Positions 26,885-35,704 of a stretch of DNA of 64,000 nucleotides are shown here, piece by piece. Below the pieces are notes generated by a model. It was not told the origin of the DNA. It was given only the letters and a program-made list of their open reading frames with translations, and searched no databases. Made by a program: the position numbers and the translations under genes. The DNA is taken from assembly GCA_017347445.1 (NCBI GenBank), contig AP021856.1, forward strand, positions 558,001 to 622,000, in the 5' to 3' direction. Each line of letters begins with the position of its first letter. The stretch's first letter is position 1. This DNA comes from Candidatus Brocadia pituitae (GTDB lineage: Bacteria > Planctomycetota > Brocadiia > Brocadiales > Brocadiaceae).

Positions 26885-29530
26885 ATGCAAAGCAGAACAT
26901 TCCCTATCTTTCTCTTCCTGTGCGTTGCAGCGATTGGTTGTTACGCTACCATTGCACAGGTGATATTGACCCGTGAATTCCTGAATATCTTTTATGGCAA
27001 TGAACTGTGCCTGGGCATCGTATTTGGCGCTTGGTTTTTGGGTATTGCTACGGGCGCCTTTGCAGGTGCAAAAGTTGAGCATACCTTTCAACATGCCTTC
27101 AGCGTTTTTATAATCACATTATTTGTTTTGTGTTTCGTACTACCACTACAAATTTTTTCAGTACGGGGTGTGCGCGGACTTTTGAGCGTTGGGATAGGTG
27201 AGTACATTTCCTTGCTACCCCTGCTTCTTACCTCCATCGGGTTAATCTTCCCTTTTAGTTTTATCATCGGCTTTGTCTTCCCGCTCTCATCAAAGGTTGT
27301 GTGGGATACCACAACAACGCGGCGTAGCCGCAACCACATTCAAAATAGGGAACTGGGTGCAGGGATTGGGGATCAGACGTCAGGTATCAGAAACCCGCCC
27401 CAAGATCCCCTATCCCTGATTCCTTTGCATGCGTTTGCTAAAAATAATAGCTCTTTACAATCTAATACGCAAGATGCTGCAGTAGATATCGGATATATTT
27501 ACATTATAGAGTCTATAGGCAGCCTTGTGGGCGGACTGGCATTTTCTTTTTTCCAGATCTCCAGATTCCATCCGTTTCTAATCATAACCCAGTTGAATAT
27601 AGGCATGTTTGTCCTTTTGGCCAGTTTACTTTTCACTTATTGCAGAAAGGAACATATTGGCCTTGCGGGAGAAAAAAACAAGAAGATATCAAAAGTCTTG
27701 TTTTTCTTTTCTGCCGGTCTCGCATGGGCTATGATAGGAATTTTGATTTCACCCCTCCCTGATAAGATCGAGTCCCTATCCAGAAGCATACGATGGAATA
27801 CGCTGAATCCCCATATTGAACTGGTGGCCTCCGCTGATTCAAAATACCAGCACATTGATATTGGCAAACAGGCCGATCAGTATAGTATTTATCTCAACGG
27901 GCAATATGCCGCTGCCTTTCCCAATGAATATGAATACGCTCAGGTTACCCATCTGGTGATGACCCAGCACCCGTCCCCCAAACACCTGCTTCTCATTGGT
28001 AACGGGCTGGGTGGAATCATTTCGGAAATGCTCCTGTATCCCATCGAGACCCTGGATTATGTGGAACTGGACCAAGGCCTCTTGCAAATCTCCGGCAGGT
28101 ATCTATCCCCTTCCGACAAACAAGCGCTATCCGATAGGCGGGTAACGGTATTTCATCAGGACGGCCGTTATTACGTAAAAAACAGATCGAAGAAACAGCA
28201 CTATGACATTATTCTGGTAAATACCCCGGATCCCGCAACGGCCTTCCTCAATCGGTTTTACACCCTCGAATTTTTTCAAGAGGCACAGGCCATTTTACAG
28301 TCAGACGGCGTCCTGGCCGCCTCAGTGAGCTCGGCAGTAACCTATATTGGAAAGGAGGTCGGTAGTTATACGGGCTCTCTTTATCGCACGTTGCATGAGG
28401 CATTCAGTTATGTGCTGGTAACACCCGGCCAAACCAATTTCTATTTTGCATGCAATAAGGAAGGGGTTATCACCACGGACATAGAAATACTCACGGAGCG
28501 ATACAGAAAATTGCAGGTAAAATCCGACTACTTTACCGAACATCTCTTTTATACGCTGCTTCCGCCTGAACAGGTTGCATTTATCGGGAGACAACTGGGG
28601 CAGAGAAAGGACTTGCTGGTCAATACCGACGAAAGGCCTGTCACTTATTTTTTTAACCTCGTATTGTGGGATTCCCTGACTGGCGGACGCCTGCACGGGT
28701 TATTTCATCGTTTAAAAGATATGGGTATACAATCATTTCTCATACCCATTGCAATTGCCGTGGCGGGCAGGATAATCTACGTGATTTTAAGGCAACGGAA
28801 CGCATTCAATCGCTATTATCCCAAACAACTGAAAACGAGTGGTCTTATCGCTATTGCCACAACGGGATTTACCGGCATTGCCTTGGAGATTGTTTTGCTT
28901 TTTGCCTTTCAAAACATCTACGGTTATATCTATGAGCGGATGGGTGTAGTTGTTGCCGTCTTTATGGTTGGACTCGCGCTCGGCGGCTACCTAATGAACC
29001 AGATTATAAAAAAAACCAGAAATCCAAAATCAGAATTTCCAAACAACTCCTTGCTACCAACGGTGGCAGATTCTTACCAGGGGATAACAATATTGTTACT
29101 CATACAGGGAATTATTGGATGCTTTGCCCTCGTTTTACCGTTTTTCATTCACAGACTATCCTTTTATCCAGCGGTGGCAGAGGTTGGATTGATCTTTTTC
29201 ATAGGCATTGCCGGGATATTGACGGGTATCGAGTTCCCGCTGGTAAACAAGATATGTATTCAACATACTCCGGATGTTGCCGTATCTGCAGGGGCGACGA
29301 ATGGTGCCGACCACATCGGTGCCTTTTTCGGTGCAATCGTAACAGGGGTAATCTTTATACCTCTTCTTGGTGTGTCCGGAACGTGTCTGGTCCTGGCCTC
29401 ACTCAATATAGCAAGTCTTATCCTGACAACGTTCTCGATCTTGTATCGAAAGAGATCAAAAGATTTACTTTCTCATTTTTCCTGCAAGATGGATCATAAG
29501 AATGGAAATGTCGGCAGGAGAAACACCTGA
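26885..29530 (+). CDS. membrane-fused spermidine synthase-like protein
   Basis: 881 residues. N-terminal helices (about 10-270, with LTREFLNIFYGNELCLGI), a Rossmann methyltransferase-like/spermidine synthase domain at about 310-590 (YQHIDIG, YLNGQYAAAFPNEYEYAQVTHL, LLIGNGLGGIISEML, DYVELD, DGRYYVK, YDIILVNTPDPATAFLNRFYT), and a second membrane bundle at about 620-850. The nucleotide loop GNGLGG and the acidic residues suggest the aminopropyl/methyl transfer fold is intact, but substrates of this bacterial membrane-fused family are not known. Two loops (27301-27480 and 29016-29040) look repeat-derived. The 3' end overlaps mnmG by 66 bases, convergent. Confidence 0.78.
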   Translation: MQSRTFPIFLFLCVAAIGCYATIAQVILTREFLNIFYGNELCLGIVFGAWFLGIATGAFAGAKVEHTFQHAFSVFIITLFVLCFVLPLQIFSVRGVRGLLSVGIGEYISLLPLLLTSIGLIFPFSFIIGFVFPLSSKVVWDTTTTRRSRNHIQNRELGAGIGDQTSGIRNPPQDPLSLIPLHAFAKNNSSLQSNTQDAAVDIGYIYIIESIGSLVGGLAFSFFQISRFHPFLIITQLNIGMFVLLASLLFTYCRKEHIGLAGEKNKKISKVLFFFSAGLAWAMIGILISPLPDKIESLSRSIRWNTLNPHIELVASADSKYQHIDIGKQADQYSIYLNGQYAAAFPNEYEYAQVTHLVMTQHPSPKHLLLIGNGLGGIISEMLLYPIETLDYVELDQGLLQISGRYLSPSDKQALSDRRVTVFHQDGRYYVKNRSKKQHYDIILVNTPDPATAFLNRFYTLEFFQEAQAILQSDGVLAASVSSAVTYIGKEVGSYTGSLYRTLHEAFSYVLVTPGQTNFYFACNKEGVITTDIEILTERYRKLQVKSDYFTEHLFYTLLPPEQVAFIGRQLGQRKDLLVNTDERPVTYFFNLVLWDSLTGGRLHGLFHRLKDMGIQSFLIPIAIAVAGRIIYVILRQRNAFNRYYPKQLKTSGLIAIATTGFTGIALEIVLLFAFQNIYGYIYERMGVVVAVFMVGLALGGYLMNQIIKKTRNPKSEFPNNSLLPTVADSYQGITILLLIQGIIGCFALVLPFFIHRLSFYPAVAEVGLIFFIGIAGILTGIEFPLVNKICIQHTPDVAVSAGATNGADHIGAFFGAIVTGVIFIPLLGVSGTCLVLASLNIASLILTTFSILYRKRSKDLLSHFSCKMDHKNGNVGRRNT
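27360..27421. repeat. inverted repeat inside the spermidine synthase-like gene
   Basis: AGGGATTGGGGATC at the left pairs with GATCCCCTATCCCT at the right with one mismatch, around a short centre. It encodes a G/P-rich loop between membrane helices and keeps the frame. A typical intergenic hairpin element captured in a gene. Confidence 0.55.
29016..29040. repeat. NPKSE-type short repeat in the spermidine synthase-like gene
   Basis: CCAGAAATCCAAAATCAGAA encodes R-N-P-K-S-E-F in a loop after a membrane helix. It matches the reverse complement of the repeat units in purL and the YfhO-like gene with some divergence. Confidence 0.5.
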
Positions 29531-31279
29531 AATACGTGATGCCTGCGCCAATGAAACCGGGCGGATTTGGAAAAGTTTTTGGCGTGCCTCCTTTCTCAGC
29601 TCAGGAATATTCTGGTAGTCAAGCCAGGAAGGTATCTTATAATCTTCCATCTTTTTGAACTTCTCAATCTGGTTGTGCTGACGATCTATGTATCCCTTGT
29701 ATTTTACCTCAATTTCGACTTGTTCTTTGACTTCTTTTGACAGGTGTCTTTGGCTAAGTTCAGCGTCTATGGCAAGCAGGTGATCAAAGGTGTGGTCCGG
29801 ACGACTCAGTATTTTTGCCAGAGTATCCGGCCCGACCATTTTTTTGTTCATATATGCCAGGGTCTCTGTAATAGTGATTTCTTTTTCCCTCAGTTTCCGC
29901 CATGGTTGTTCCGGAATAAGTCCGTAACGGAATCCATATCTCATCAACCTTCTGTCGGCATTGTCATGTCTCAGAAGAAGCCGGTATTCCGCACGGGAGG
30001 TAAACATCCGGTAGGGTTCTTGCGTGCCTTTTGTCACAAGGTCGTCGATTAGCACACCGATGTATGCCTCAGATCGGTCTAAGATAAAGGGCTCTTTTCC
30101 TTGTATCTTCAGTGCGGCATTAATGCCCGCCATGATTCCTTGGGCCGCAGCCTCTTCGTAACCCGAAGTTCCGTTGATTTGACCCGCATGGAAAAGATTT
30201 TCCACATATTTTGTTTCCAAAGAGGGCAGGAGCTGGATAGGAGGCACAAAATCATATTCAATAGCATAGCCGTACCGCACAATCTCAGCTGATTCCAGGC
30301 CGGCAATCGAATGAACTATTGCTTCCTGAATCTCATGAGGCATACTGGTAGAAATCCCGTTGCAATAAACTTCAAGGGTAGTTAACCCTTCCGGTTCAAG
30401 AAATACCTGGTGTTGATCTTTTCCGGAAAAGCGCACGATTTTATCTTCCAAGGACGGACAGTATCGGGGGCCCACTGACTGAATCTGTCCCGTATAAAGC
30501 GGTGCACGGGACAAGTTGCCGGTAATAATCTTATGGGTGTTGGGATTCGTATATGTAATGTAACAGGGTACCTGGGATCGATCTATCTTTTCTGTTGAAA
30601 AGGAGAACGGTGCGGGGTTTTCGTCTCCGTACTGAGGCATAAGCATCGTATAATCGATCGTACGACCATTGAGGCGGGGCGGGGTGCCTGTCTTAAGGCG
30701 ACCCACCTCAAACCCGATTCTTCGTAAGGAACCTGACAATTTTTCCGAGGAAAGTTCTCCGATCCGTCCCCCCGGGGTTATAAACTCACCGATATGGATA
30801 AGGCCCTTTAAGAACGTTCCGGTAGTAAGGATAACGGCCTTTGCTTTGTATTGTAAACCGCTCTGACCTACAACCCCGGCTACTTTTTTCTTATCGAGGA
30901 TGAGATCGTCGGCGATTTCCTGCCTCAAAAAAAGATTGTCCTGGCTTTCCACCCTTTTTTTCATGGATACCTGGTAGGCTTTTTTATCGGCCTGGGCGCG
31001 CGGTGAATGGACGGCAGGTCCTTTTTTGGTGTTAAGCATGCGAAACTGAATGCCAGTTTCATCCGTTACCTTAGCCATCTCGCCCCCGAGGGCATCGATT
31101 TCCCGAACCAATTGCCCTTTTGCAAGGCCACCAATGGCAGGGTTACATGACATTTGAGCAATCGTGTCAAGATTTATGGTGAGCAATGCCGTACTCATCC
31201 CCATGCGCGCAGATGCGAGGGCAGCTTCGCAGCCTGCATGCCCGGCGCCGACCACGATCACATCAAACTCGGTATGCAT
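29465..31279 (-). CDS. mnmG: tRNA uridine-5-carboxymethylaminomethyl(34) synthesis enzyme MnmG
   Basis: 604 residues. FAD-binding VIVVGAGHAGCEAAL at the start, TINLDTIAQMSCNPAIGGLAKGQ, LNTKKGPAVHSPRAQADK, GRLKTGTPPRL, the cysteine loop with QCP-like region replaced by QSVGPRYCPSLEDKI, TRAEYRLLLRHDNADRRL and a helical C-terminus that binds MnmE. Full length. With MnmE it modifies wobble U34 of several tRNAs. Lies 4 bases after rny on the same strand, so co-transcribed. Confidence 0.97.
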   Translation of the reverse strand: MHTEFDVIVVGAGHAGCEAALASARMGMSTALLTINLDTIAQMSCNPAIGGLAKGQLVREIDALGGEMAKVTDETGIQFRMLNTKKGPAVHSPRAQADKKAYQVSMKKRVESQDNLFLRQEIADDLILDKKKVAGVVGQSGLQYKAKAVILTTGTFLKGLIHIGEFITPGGRIGELSSEKLSGSLRRIGFEVGRLKTGTPPRLNGRTIDYTMLMPQYGDENPAPFSFSTEKIDRSQVPCYITYTNPNTHKIITGNLSRAPLYTGQIQSVGPRYCPSLEDKIVRFSGKDQHQVFLEPEGLTTLEVYCNGISTSMPHEIQEAIVHSIAGLESAEIVRYGYAIEYDFVPPIQLLPSLETKYVENLFHAGQINGTSGYEEAAAQGIMAGINAALKIQGKEPFILDRSEAYIGVLIDDLVTKGTQEPYRMFTSRAEYRLLLRHDNADRRLMRYGFRYGLIPEQPWRKLREKEITITETLAYMNKKMVGPDTLAKILSRPDHTFDHLLAIDAELSQRHLSKEVKEQVEIEVKYKGYIDRQHNQIEKFKKMEDYKIPSWLDYQNIPELRKEARQKLFQIRPVSLAQASRISGVSPADISILMIHLAGKMRK

Positions 31280-31282
31280 AGA

Positions 31283-32839
31283 CTACTTTGCATGTTCAAC
31301 AAAGCGTGTTTCCCGAATTACGGTAACAACGACCTCACCGGGATATTCTAATTGTCCTTCAATTTCTCTGGCAATGTCGTAACACATCTTTGCGGCAGCC
31401 TTGTCATTAGTCTTATCCGGACATACCATTACCCGCACTTCCCTTCCTGCCTGGATGGCATAGGCACTTTCTACGCCGCCGAAAGAGGTTGCAATACTTT
31501 CCAGTTTCTCCAGCCGTTTGATATACTTTTCTAACGTTTCTCTCCTTGCACCTGGTCGCCCGGCGGAAATGGCATCGGTTGCACTTACCAATACCGTATA
31601 AACCGATTCAACGGGCGTTTCTTCATGATGACCACCGATTGCGTTAACCACTTCAGGTCTTTCATCATAACGTTTTGCAAGATCTGCACCGGCAACGGCG
31701 TGGGTGCCTTCCATTTCCGGGCCAATAGCCTTACCGATGTCGTGCAAAAGACCGCACCGTTTTGCCAGCGGGACGTCCAGTTTTAATTCTCCTGCAATAA
31801 TCCCCATGAGGTTGGCAACTTCGATAGAATGCTGCAATTGATTTTGTCCGTAACTCGTCCGGTACTTGAGCCTGCCAATAAGCTTTATAATCTCCTGATG
31901 AATGTTATGAATCCCCAAATCAAAGCACGTTTGCTTTCCCGTTTCCTGAATGACCTGCTCAATTTCCTTTTCTGTTTCTTTGACAATTTCTTCAATGTGT
32001 GCTGGATGGATCCGTCCGTCAATAATCAACTTTTCCATCGATTGCCGTGCTATTTCCCGGCGAACACTATCAAACCCTGAAAGGACGATTACGCCAGGGG
32101 TATCATCGACAATGACATCGATGCCAGTTGCCTTCTCAAAGGCGCGGATGTTTCTCCCTTCACGTCCTATGATGCGTCCTTTCATTTCATTGTTCGGGAG
32201 CTCTATTGAGCTTACAATATTTTCAGCGGTGTGAGTTGCAGCGCAACGTTGGATTGCCGTGCTTATTAACGATATAGCAGTCTGTTCAGCATTTTCCTTT
32301 GATTCAGTAATTTTTTTTGAAATTAATTCGGCGCATTTAATGTCGAGTTCCTTTTCGAGCCGGTTTAATAAAAGTTTCTCTGCCTCTTCTCTGGATAAGT
32401 TGGATATTTTCAGAAGGGTTTTGTTCTCTTCTTCTATGGTTTTTTCCAGTTCCAGTCTCTTCTCGTCTAATTTTTTTTCTTTCTGCGCGAAGTTTGCAGA
32501 AAGCGTGTCGATATATCGCTCCTTTTTTGTCAACAACTCCATTTTGCGTTCGAGGTTGTCTTCTCTTTTACTGAACCTCTTTTCCTGCAATCTGAGTTCC
32601 ATCTTGGTTTCTTGCGTTTCTTTTTCGAATGCTTCTCTTCGCTGGTACAGTTCTGCTTTTGCTGCCACATCAGCCTCTTTTTTAATCTTTTCAGCATCCC
32701 GGACTGATTCTTCAATGAGATGCTTTATCTTCTTTTCGCTGGCCGCTTGTTTTTTTCTGAATACAAGAATACACAGGAAGTATCCAATAGCGATGCATGC
32801 AGGAAGAAGGAGGTATGGCAGTATTTGAAATAGTTGCAT
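31283..32839 (-). CDS. rny: ribonuclease Y
   Basis: 518 residues. N-terminal membrane anchor (residues about 5-27), a long charged coiled coil (about 30-200), a KH domain (MKGRIIGREGRNIRAFE) and an HD phosphodiesterase domain with HSIEVANL, GLLHDIGKAIG and the late SATDAISAGRPGARRE. This is the complete RNase Y layout: a membrane-tethered endoribonuclease starting mRNA turnover. Upstream are 780 bases without a gene, so a promoter probably lies there; mnmG follows. Confidence 0.97.
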   Translation of the reverse strand: MQLFQILPYLLLPACIAIGYFLCILVFRKKQAASEKKIKHLIEESVRDAEKIKKEADVAAKAELYQRREAFEKETQETKMELRLQEKRFSKREDNLERKMELLTKKERYIDTLSANFAQKEKKLDEKRLELEKTIEEENKTLLKISNLSREEAEKLLLNRLEKELDIKCAELISKKITESKENAEQTAISLISTAIQRCAATHTAENIVSSIELPNNEMKGRIIGREGRNIRAFEKATGIDVIVDDTPGVIVLSGFDSVRREIARQSMEKLIIDGRIHPAHIEEIVKETEKEIEQVIQETGKQTCFDLGIHNIHQEIIKLIGRLKYRTSYGQNQLQHSIEVANLMGIIAGELKLDVPLAKRCGLLHDIGKAIGPEMEGTHAVAGADLAKRYDERPEVVNAIGGHHEETPVESVYTVLVSATDAISAGRPGARRETLEKYIKRLEKLESIATSFGGVESAYAIQAGREVRVMVCPDKTNDKAAAKMCYDIAREIEGQLEYPGEVVVTVIRETRFVEHAK

Positions 32840-33616
32840 TTTGTGTCATAAGTCTTTTTGTCAGACTCATCCTCCGGAAAGTATAAAAATCCTGAACGTA
32901 TTAAGAGATAATTAAGTAAGAAACGAAGATCGGAGAAACTAGACCTTTTGGAAGAAATGCCACCTGGGTGAAATGTTGATTTGCGCTGAAATAGAATGGG
33001 AAACGAATAATAGTCTCTTTAAGAAAAATACTGAGCAAAGTTAAGCATTAAGTCTTGAAATGTACTATTAACACTCATCTTTTTCATACTTTCTTTAACA
33101 AAATGTTGCATGTATTATGAGAGATACTATCTATTTGCCTTGTTACAGGATTAACTCATATTGTCTATTATACACATTTTTTTAAGACCCACCATGATTA
33201 TTGGCAAACGATAATCAGCAGATACGAACAGCATCTCTGAAATCCAGCAAAAATATCTTTTGTACAAACGTATACACTTTGGAGAATATCAATATGCTGT
33301 CTTTTCGTTGTGTTCCCATCTATTTCTTTTAATGATTCAATAATATCGGTGACATATCTTTCCCAGATCAAAGTTCCCCTAAAACTTCATTTACGTTTAA
33401 ACTCTATAAAAATTTATCAGTCTAAAAAATCATACAATAAAATTTTAGAGCTGTTTTTGAAAACGAAAATCGTTATTAATCGGTTTTTTTAGCTTTGGAT
33501 GGTGATTGTAAACTATACTTTTATCCAAGTCAAGCGATTTTATATCCATATTATCAAAAGAGTTAAGAAGTTGTGAATCATGCCTTTTTTAAGGCATTGA
33601 ATTTATTCCTTGATGC
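32840..33616. other. 780-base AT-rich divergent intergenic region
   Basis: Lies between the divergently read rny and the lipoyl-domain gene. No credible coding frame or known RNA motif was recognised. It is long for this genome and very AT-rich at 33300-33500, so a small RNA or regulatory region is possible. The right edge is the consensus promoter at 33617-33645. Confidence 0.4.
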
Positions 33617-33645
33617 TTGACAAGAAAAATATCGCTCAGTATAAT
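33617..33645 (+). promoter_or_regulatory. consensus sigma-70 promoter of the lipoyl-domain gene
   Basis: Perfect TTGACA (33617-33622) and perfect TATAAT (33640-33645) separated by 17 bases. Transcription would start near 33652, giving an 80-base leader before the ATG at 33734. This predicts strong, constitutive expression. Confidence 0.75.
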
Positions 33646-33733
33646 GCTTTTCCTTCATTTTGCTAAAGTATTTTTAATAAAGGTTAACTATTTTTGTAAT
33701 ATTATTGCTTTAATAAGGCAAGGAGCGTTTACT

Positions 33734-34078
33734 ATGAGAGTAGAAGTAGAATTACCCGACGTGGAAGGGAATGATGGAGACGAAGCGACCGTTTCTTTTT
33801 GGTATGTTGAGGAGGATGAGGAGATCGAAGAGGGCGAGGATCTTGTTGAGATGATTACCGAAAAAACCACCTTTAATGTTACTGCCCCTGTGTCCGGGAG
33901 ATTGTTAGAAATTCTTGCGCAGGAAGGTGATGTGGTAAAAGTAGGTGATATTATGGCGATCCTTGAAACCGAAGAAGACGAGGAAGAAGACGAAGAGGAA
34001 GAGGAAGACGACGACGAAGAGGAAGAAGAGGAAGACGATGACGAAGAGGAAGAAGAGGAAGACGATGACGAAGATTAG
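33734..34078 (+). CDS. stand-alone biotinyl/lipoyl-domain protein with poly-Asp/Glu tail
   Basis: 114 residues from the ATG at 33734 preceded by AAGGAG at 8 bases. Residues 1-76 are a lipoyl-type domain: VELPDVEGND at the start, EMITEKTTFNVTAPVSGRLLEI with the candidate lipoylated lysine in TEKTTF, and GDVVKVGDIMAILE. The last ~38 residues are almost only Glu and Asp, encoded by a 27-bp tandem repeat at about 33970-34075. No E2 or enzyme gene is adjacent. It may carry lipoate or biotin for another complex, or be an unmodified carrier. A strong promoter precedes it. Confidence 0.75.
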   Translation: MRVEVELPDVEGNDGDEATVSFWYVEEDEEIEEGEDLVEMITEKTTFNVTAPVSGRLLEILAQEGDVVKVGDIMAILETEEDEEEDEEEEEDDDEEEEEEDDDEEEEEEDDDED

Positions 34079-34272
34079 GAAGATAAGTATTTCGAATATC
34101 TGGTGAAGACACTGTCCCAGTTGTTTTTATCCACGTCATATATAACCACGACAAAGGGATTCCCCCCTTCATCCACCTGCAGACAGATGGGTGAAGGGAG
34201 AGAAAAAAAGCTTCTCAAAAATCTGTAGACCCGTCTTAGGGTGGTCTCTTGATGCAGGGTAGAATTACGCAT
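34075..34272 (-). CDS. possible small antisense gene (uncertain)
   Basis: A 65-residue frame starting ATG at 34272 reads like plausible protein (LRRVYRFLRSFFSLPSP, then VDEGGNPFVVVIYDVDKN) and fills exactly the gap between the lipoyl gene and holB, on the opposite strand. No family is recognised and no clear ribosome site is seen. It may be chance. Confidence 0.25.
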   Translation of the reverse strand: MRNSTLHQETTLRRVYRFLRSFFSLPSPICLQVDEGGNPFVVVIYDVDKNNWDSVFTRYSKYLSS

Positions 34273-35329
34273 GTCTTTTAAAAACATCTCTTGCCAGGAC
34301 CGTGTTATCACCTTATTCCAAAAAGCGATCATACGTGGTCATCTGGCACACGCGTATATTTTCGCAGGTCAGGAAGGGGTGGGTAAAACACTGTTTTCCA
34401 AAGAATTGGCAAAAGCAATTTTTTGCCAACACCCTGGTGCTGATGCCTGTGACATTTGCAGTTATTGTCAGAGAATTACCACCGACAGTTTTCCCGATCT
34501 CATTTTTGTATTTCCTGAAAAAAACAGTCGGACGATTAAAATAGAGCAATTAAGATATTTACAGGAAATCCTGCATATCAAACCTTTGGAATCAAAGTAC
34601 AAAATTGCAATTATTCAGTCTGCTGACAAGATGAATGAGGAGTCATCAAATTGTTTACTAAAAACCCTGGAAGAGCCGCCTTCGTATGCCATTATCATAT
34701 TAATCGTAACCTCTTTAGAATCGGTAAGAGAAACGGTCCGGTCGAGATGTCAAATCATAAGGTTTTTTCCCTTATCGACTACGATCATAACAAATCTCCT
34801 CGTAAGCCGTTTTCAAGTGGACCAGAAACAGGCAGAACAACTGGCATGCATATCAAATGGTAGCATAGAAAGAGCCGCACTGCTTTCCAGTACGAATGTA
34901 GTCGAAAAGAAGAACTGGCTTGTTGACCGGATATTAACCTTAGGGGTAAATGACAATTTGACTTTTTCAAAAGAACTACTTGATAAGTGGAATATTCAGG
35001 ATTTGGAAGTATTAGAGGAGAAAAGATCGTATATAAAAGAACTCATCCTCTCATTTCTTTTGTATTACCGGGACTTGCTTGTTTGCAAGACAGGGGAGCA
35101 TGATTTATCCCTCCATTACAGGGATTGGCAAGAGGCATTACTGTCAAAAAGTAAATCATTGTCTGAAGATGCGCTATTTCGTATTATCAATGTAATCAAG
35201 ACATCATTGGAACATCTTGATCGTAATGCTAATATTACCTTGTTGCTGGAGAATATGGTGACAAAGATCCTCCAGCTTCAGTATGGCTGCCGCATATCAG
35301 CTTTTCAAGAACATTTCTTCCTCAGGTAA
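34271..35329 (+). CDS. holB: DNA polymerase III subunit delta-prime
   Basis: 352 residues. Clamp-loader AAA+ fold with HLAHAYIFAGQEGVGKT (Walker A), zinc-binding cysteines CQHPGADACDICSYC, KIAIIQSADKMNEESSNCLLKTLEEPP (motif II and sensor region) and VRSRCQ (arginine-finger region). Helical collar C-terminus present. Lacks nothing expected of delta-prime; the intact Walker A is unlike E. coli HolB but common elsewhere. Loads the sliding clamp at the replication fork. Confidence 0.9.
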   Translation: MSFKNISCQDRVITLFQKAIIRGHLAHAYIFAGQEGVGKTLFSKELAKAIFCQHPGADACDICSYCQRITTDSFPDLIFVFPEKNSRTIKIEQLRYLQEILHIKPLESKYKIAIIQSADKMNEESSNCLLKTLEEPPSYAIIILIVTSLESVRETVRSRCQIIRFFPLSTTIITNLLVSRFQVDQKQAEQLACISNGSIERAALLSSTNVVEKKNWLVDRILTLGVNDNLTFSKELLDKWNIQDLEVLEEKRSYIKELILSFLLYYRDLLVCKTGEHDLSLHYRDWQEALLSKSKSLSEDALFRIINVIKTSLEHLDRNANITLLLENMVTKILQLQYGCRISAFQEHFFLR

Positions 35330-35605
35330 ATAATCCTTATAAAGTGGGGTCGTAAAGATGACCCGGCCTCTGATGTCCATATCGGCATTTTTTCAAGGGA
35401 TAAAAAAATTCCAGATACTGCAGAGGTAACGCTTACGAGTGATTCTGAATTCATCAGATGCCAACACCTTCAGTTCAGCGTACAAAATGACAGGACAAAC
35501 CGTGCCTCTTTCACGATAAGGAGCGCTTCAAACCATGGGGAAACGAGGTCAGATGAAGTCAAGGCACAGGGGCTCCACCGCCAGCATAAAGACCAGCAAT
35601 ATTGA
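35330..35605 (+). other. open frame in line with holB after its stop, no start codon
   Basis: Directly after the holB TAA the same frame stays open for about 90 codons (35333-35605) and reads protein-like text: DVHIGIFSRDKKIPDTAEV, then QHLQFSVQNDRTNRASFTI. No ATG, GTG or TTG lies in frame, and no family is recognised. It could be a decayed gene, a lost holB extension, or chance. The rest of the gap to 35704 holds nothing recognisable. Confidence 0.3.
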
Positions 35606-35704
35606 CTGATGCATCCGCAGGCACCCGTAACAAGCAATTGCTTCATAGAGATGTCTGCGAGATAACAGCGTGGTTCGTTAGCGTCCCGTATCCGTTACAG
35701 CATT

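Noticed and set aside
33951-34172. A 73-codon minus-strand frame rich in Leu, Pro and Arg
   Set aside because: It is the mirror of the GAA/GAC tandem repeat encoding the poly-acid tail.
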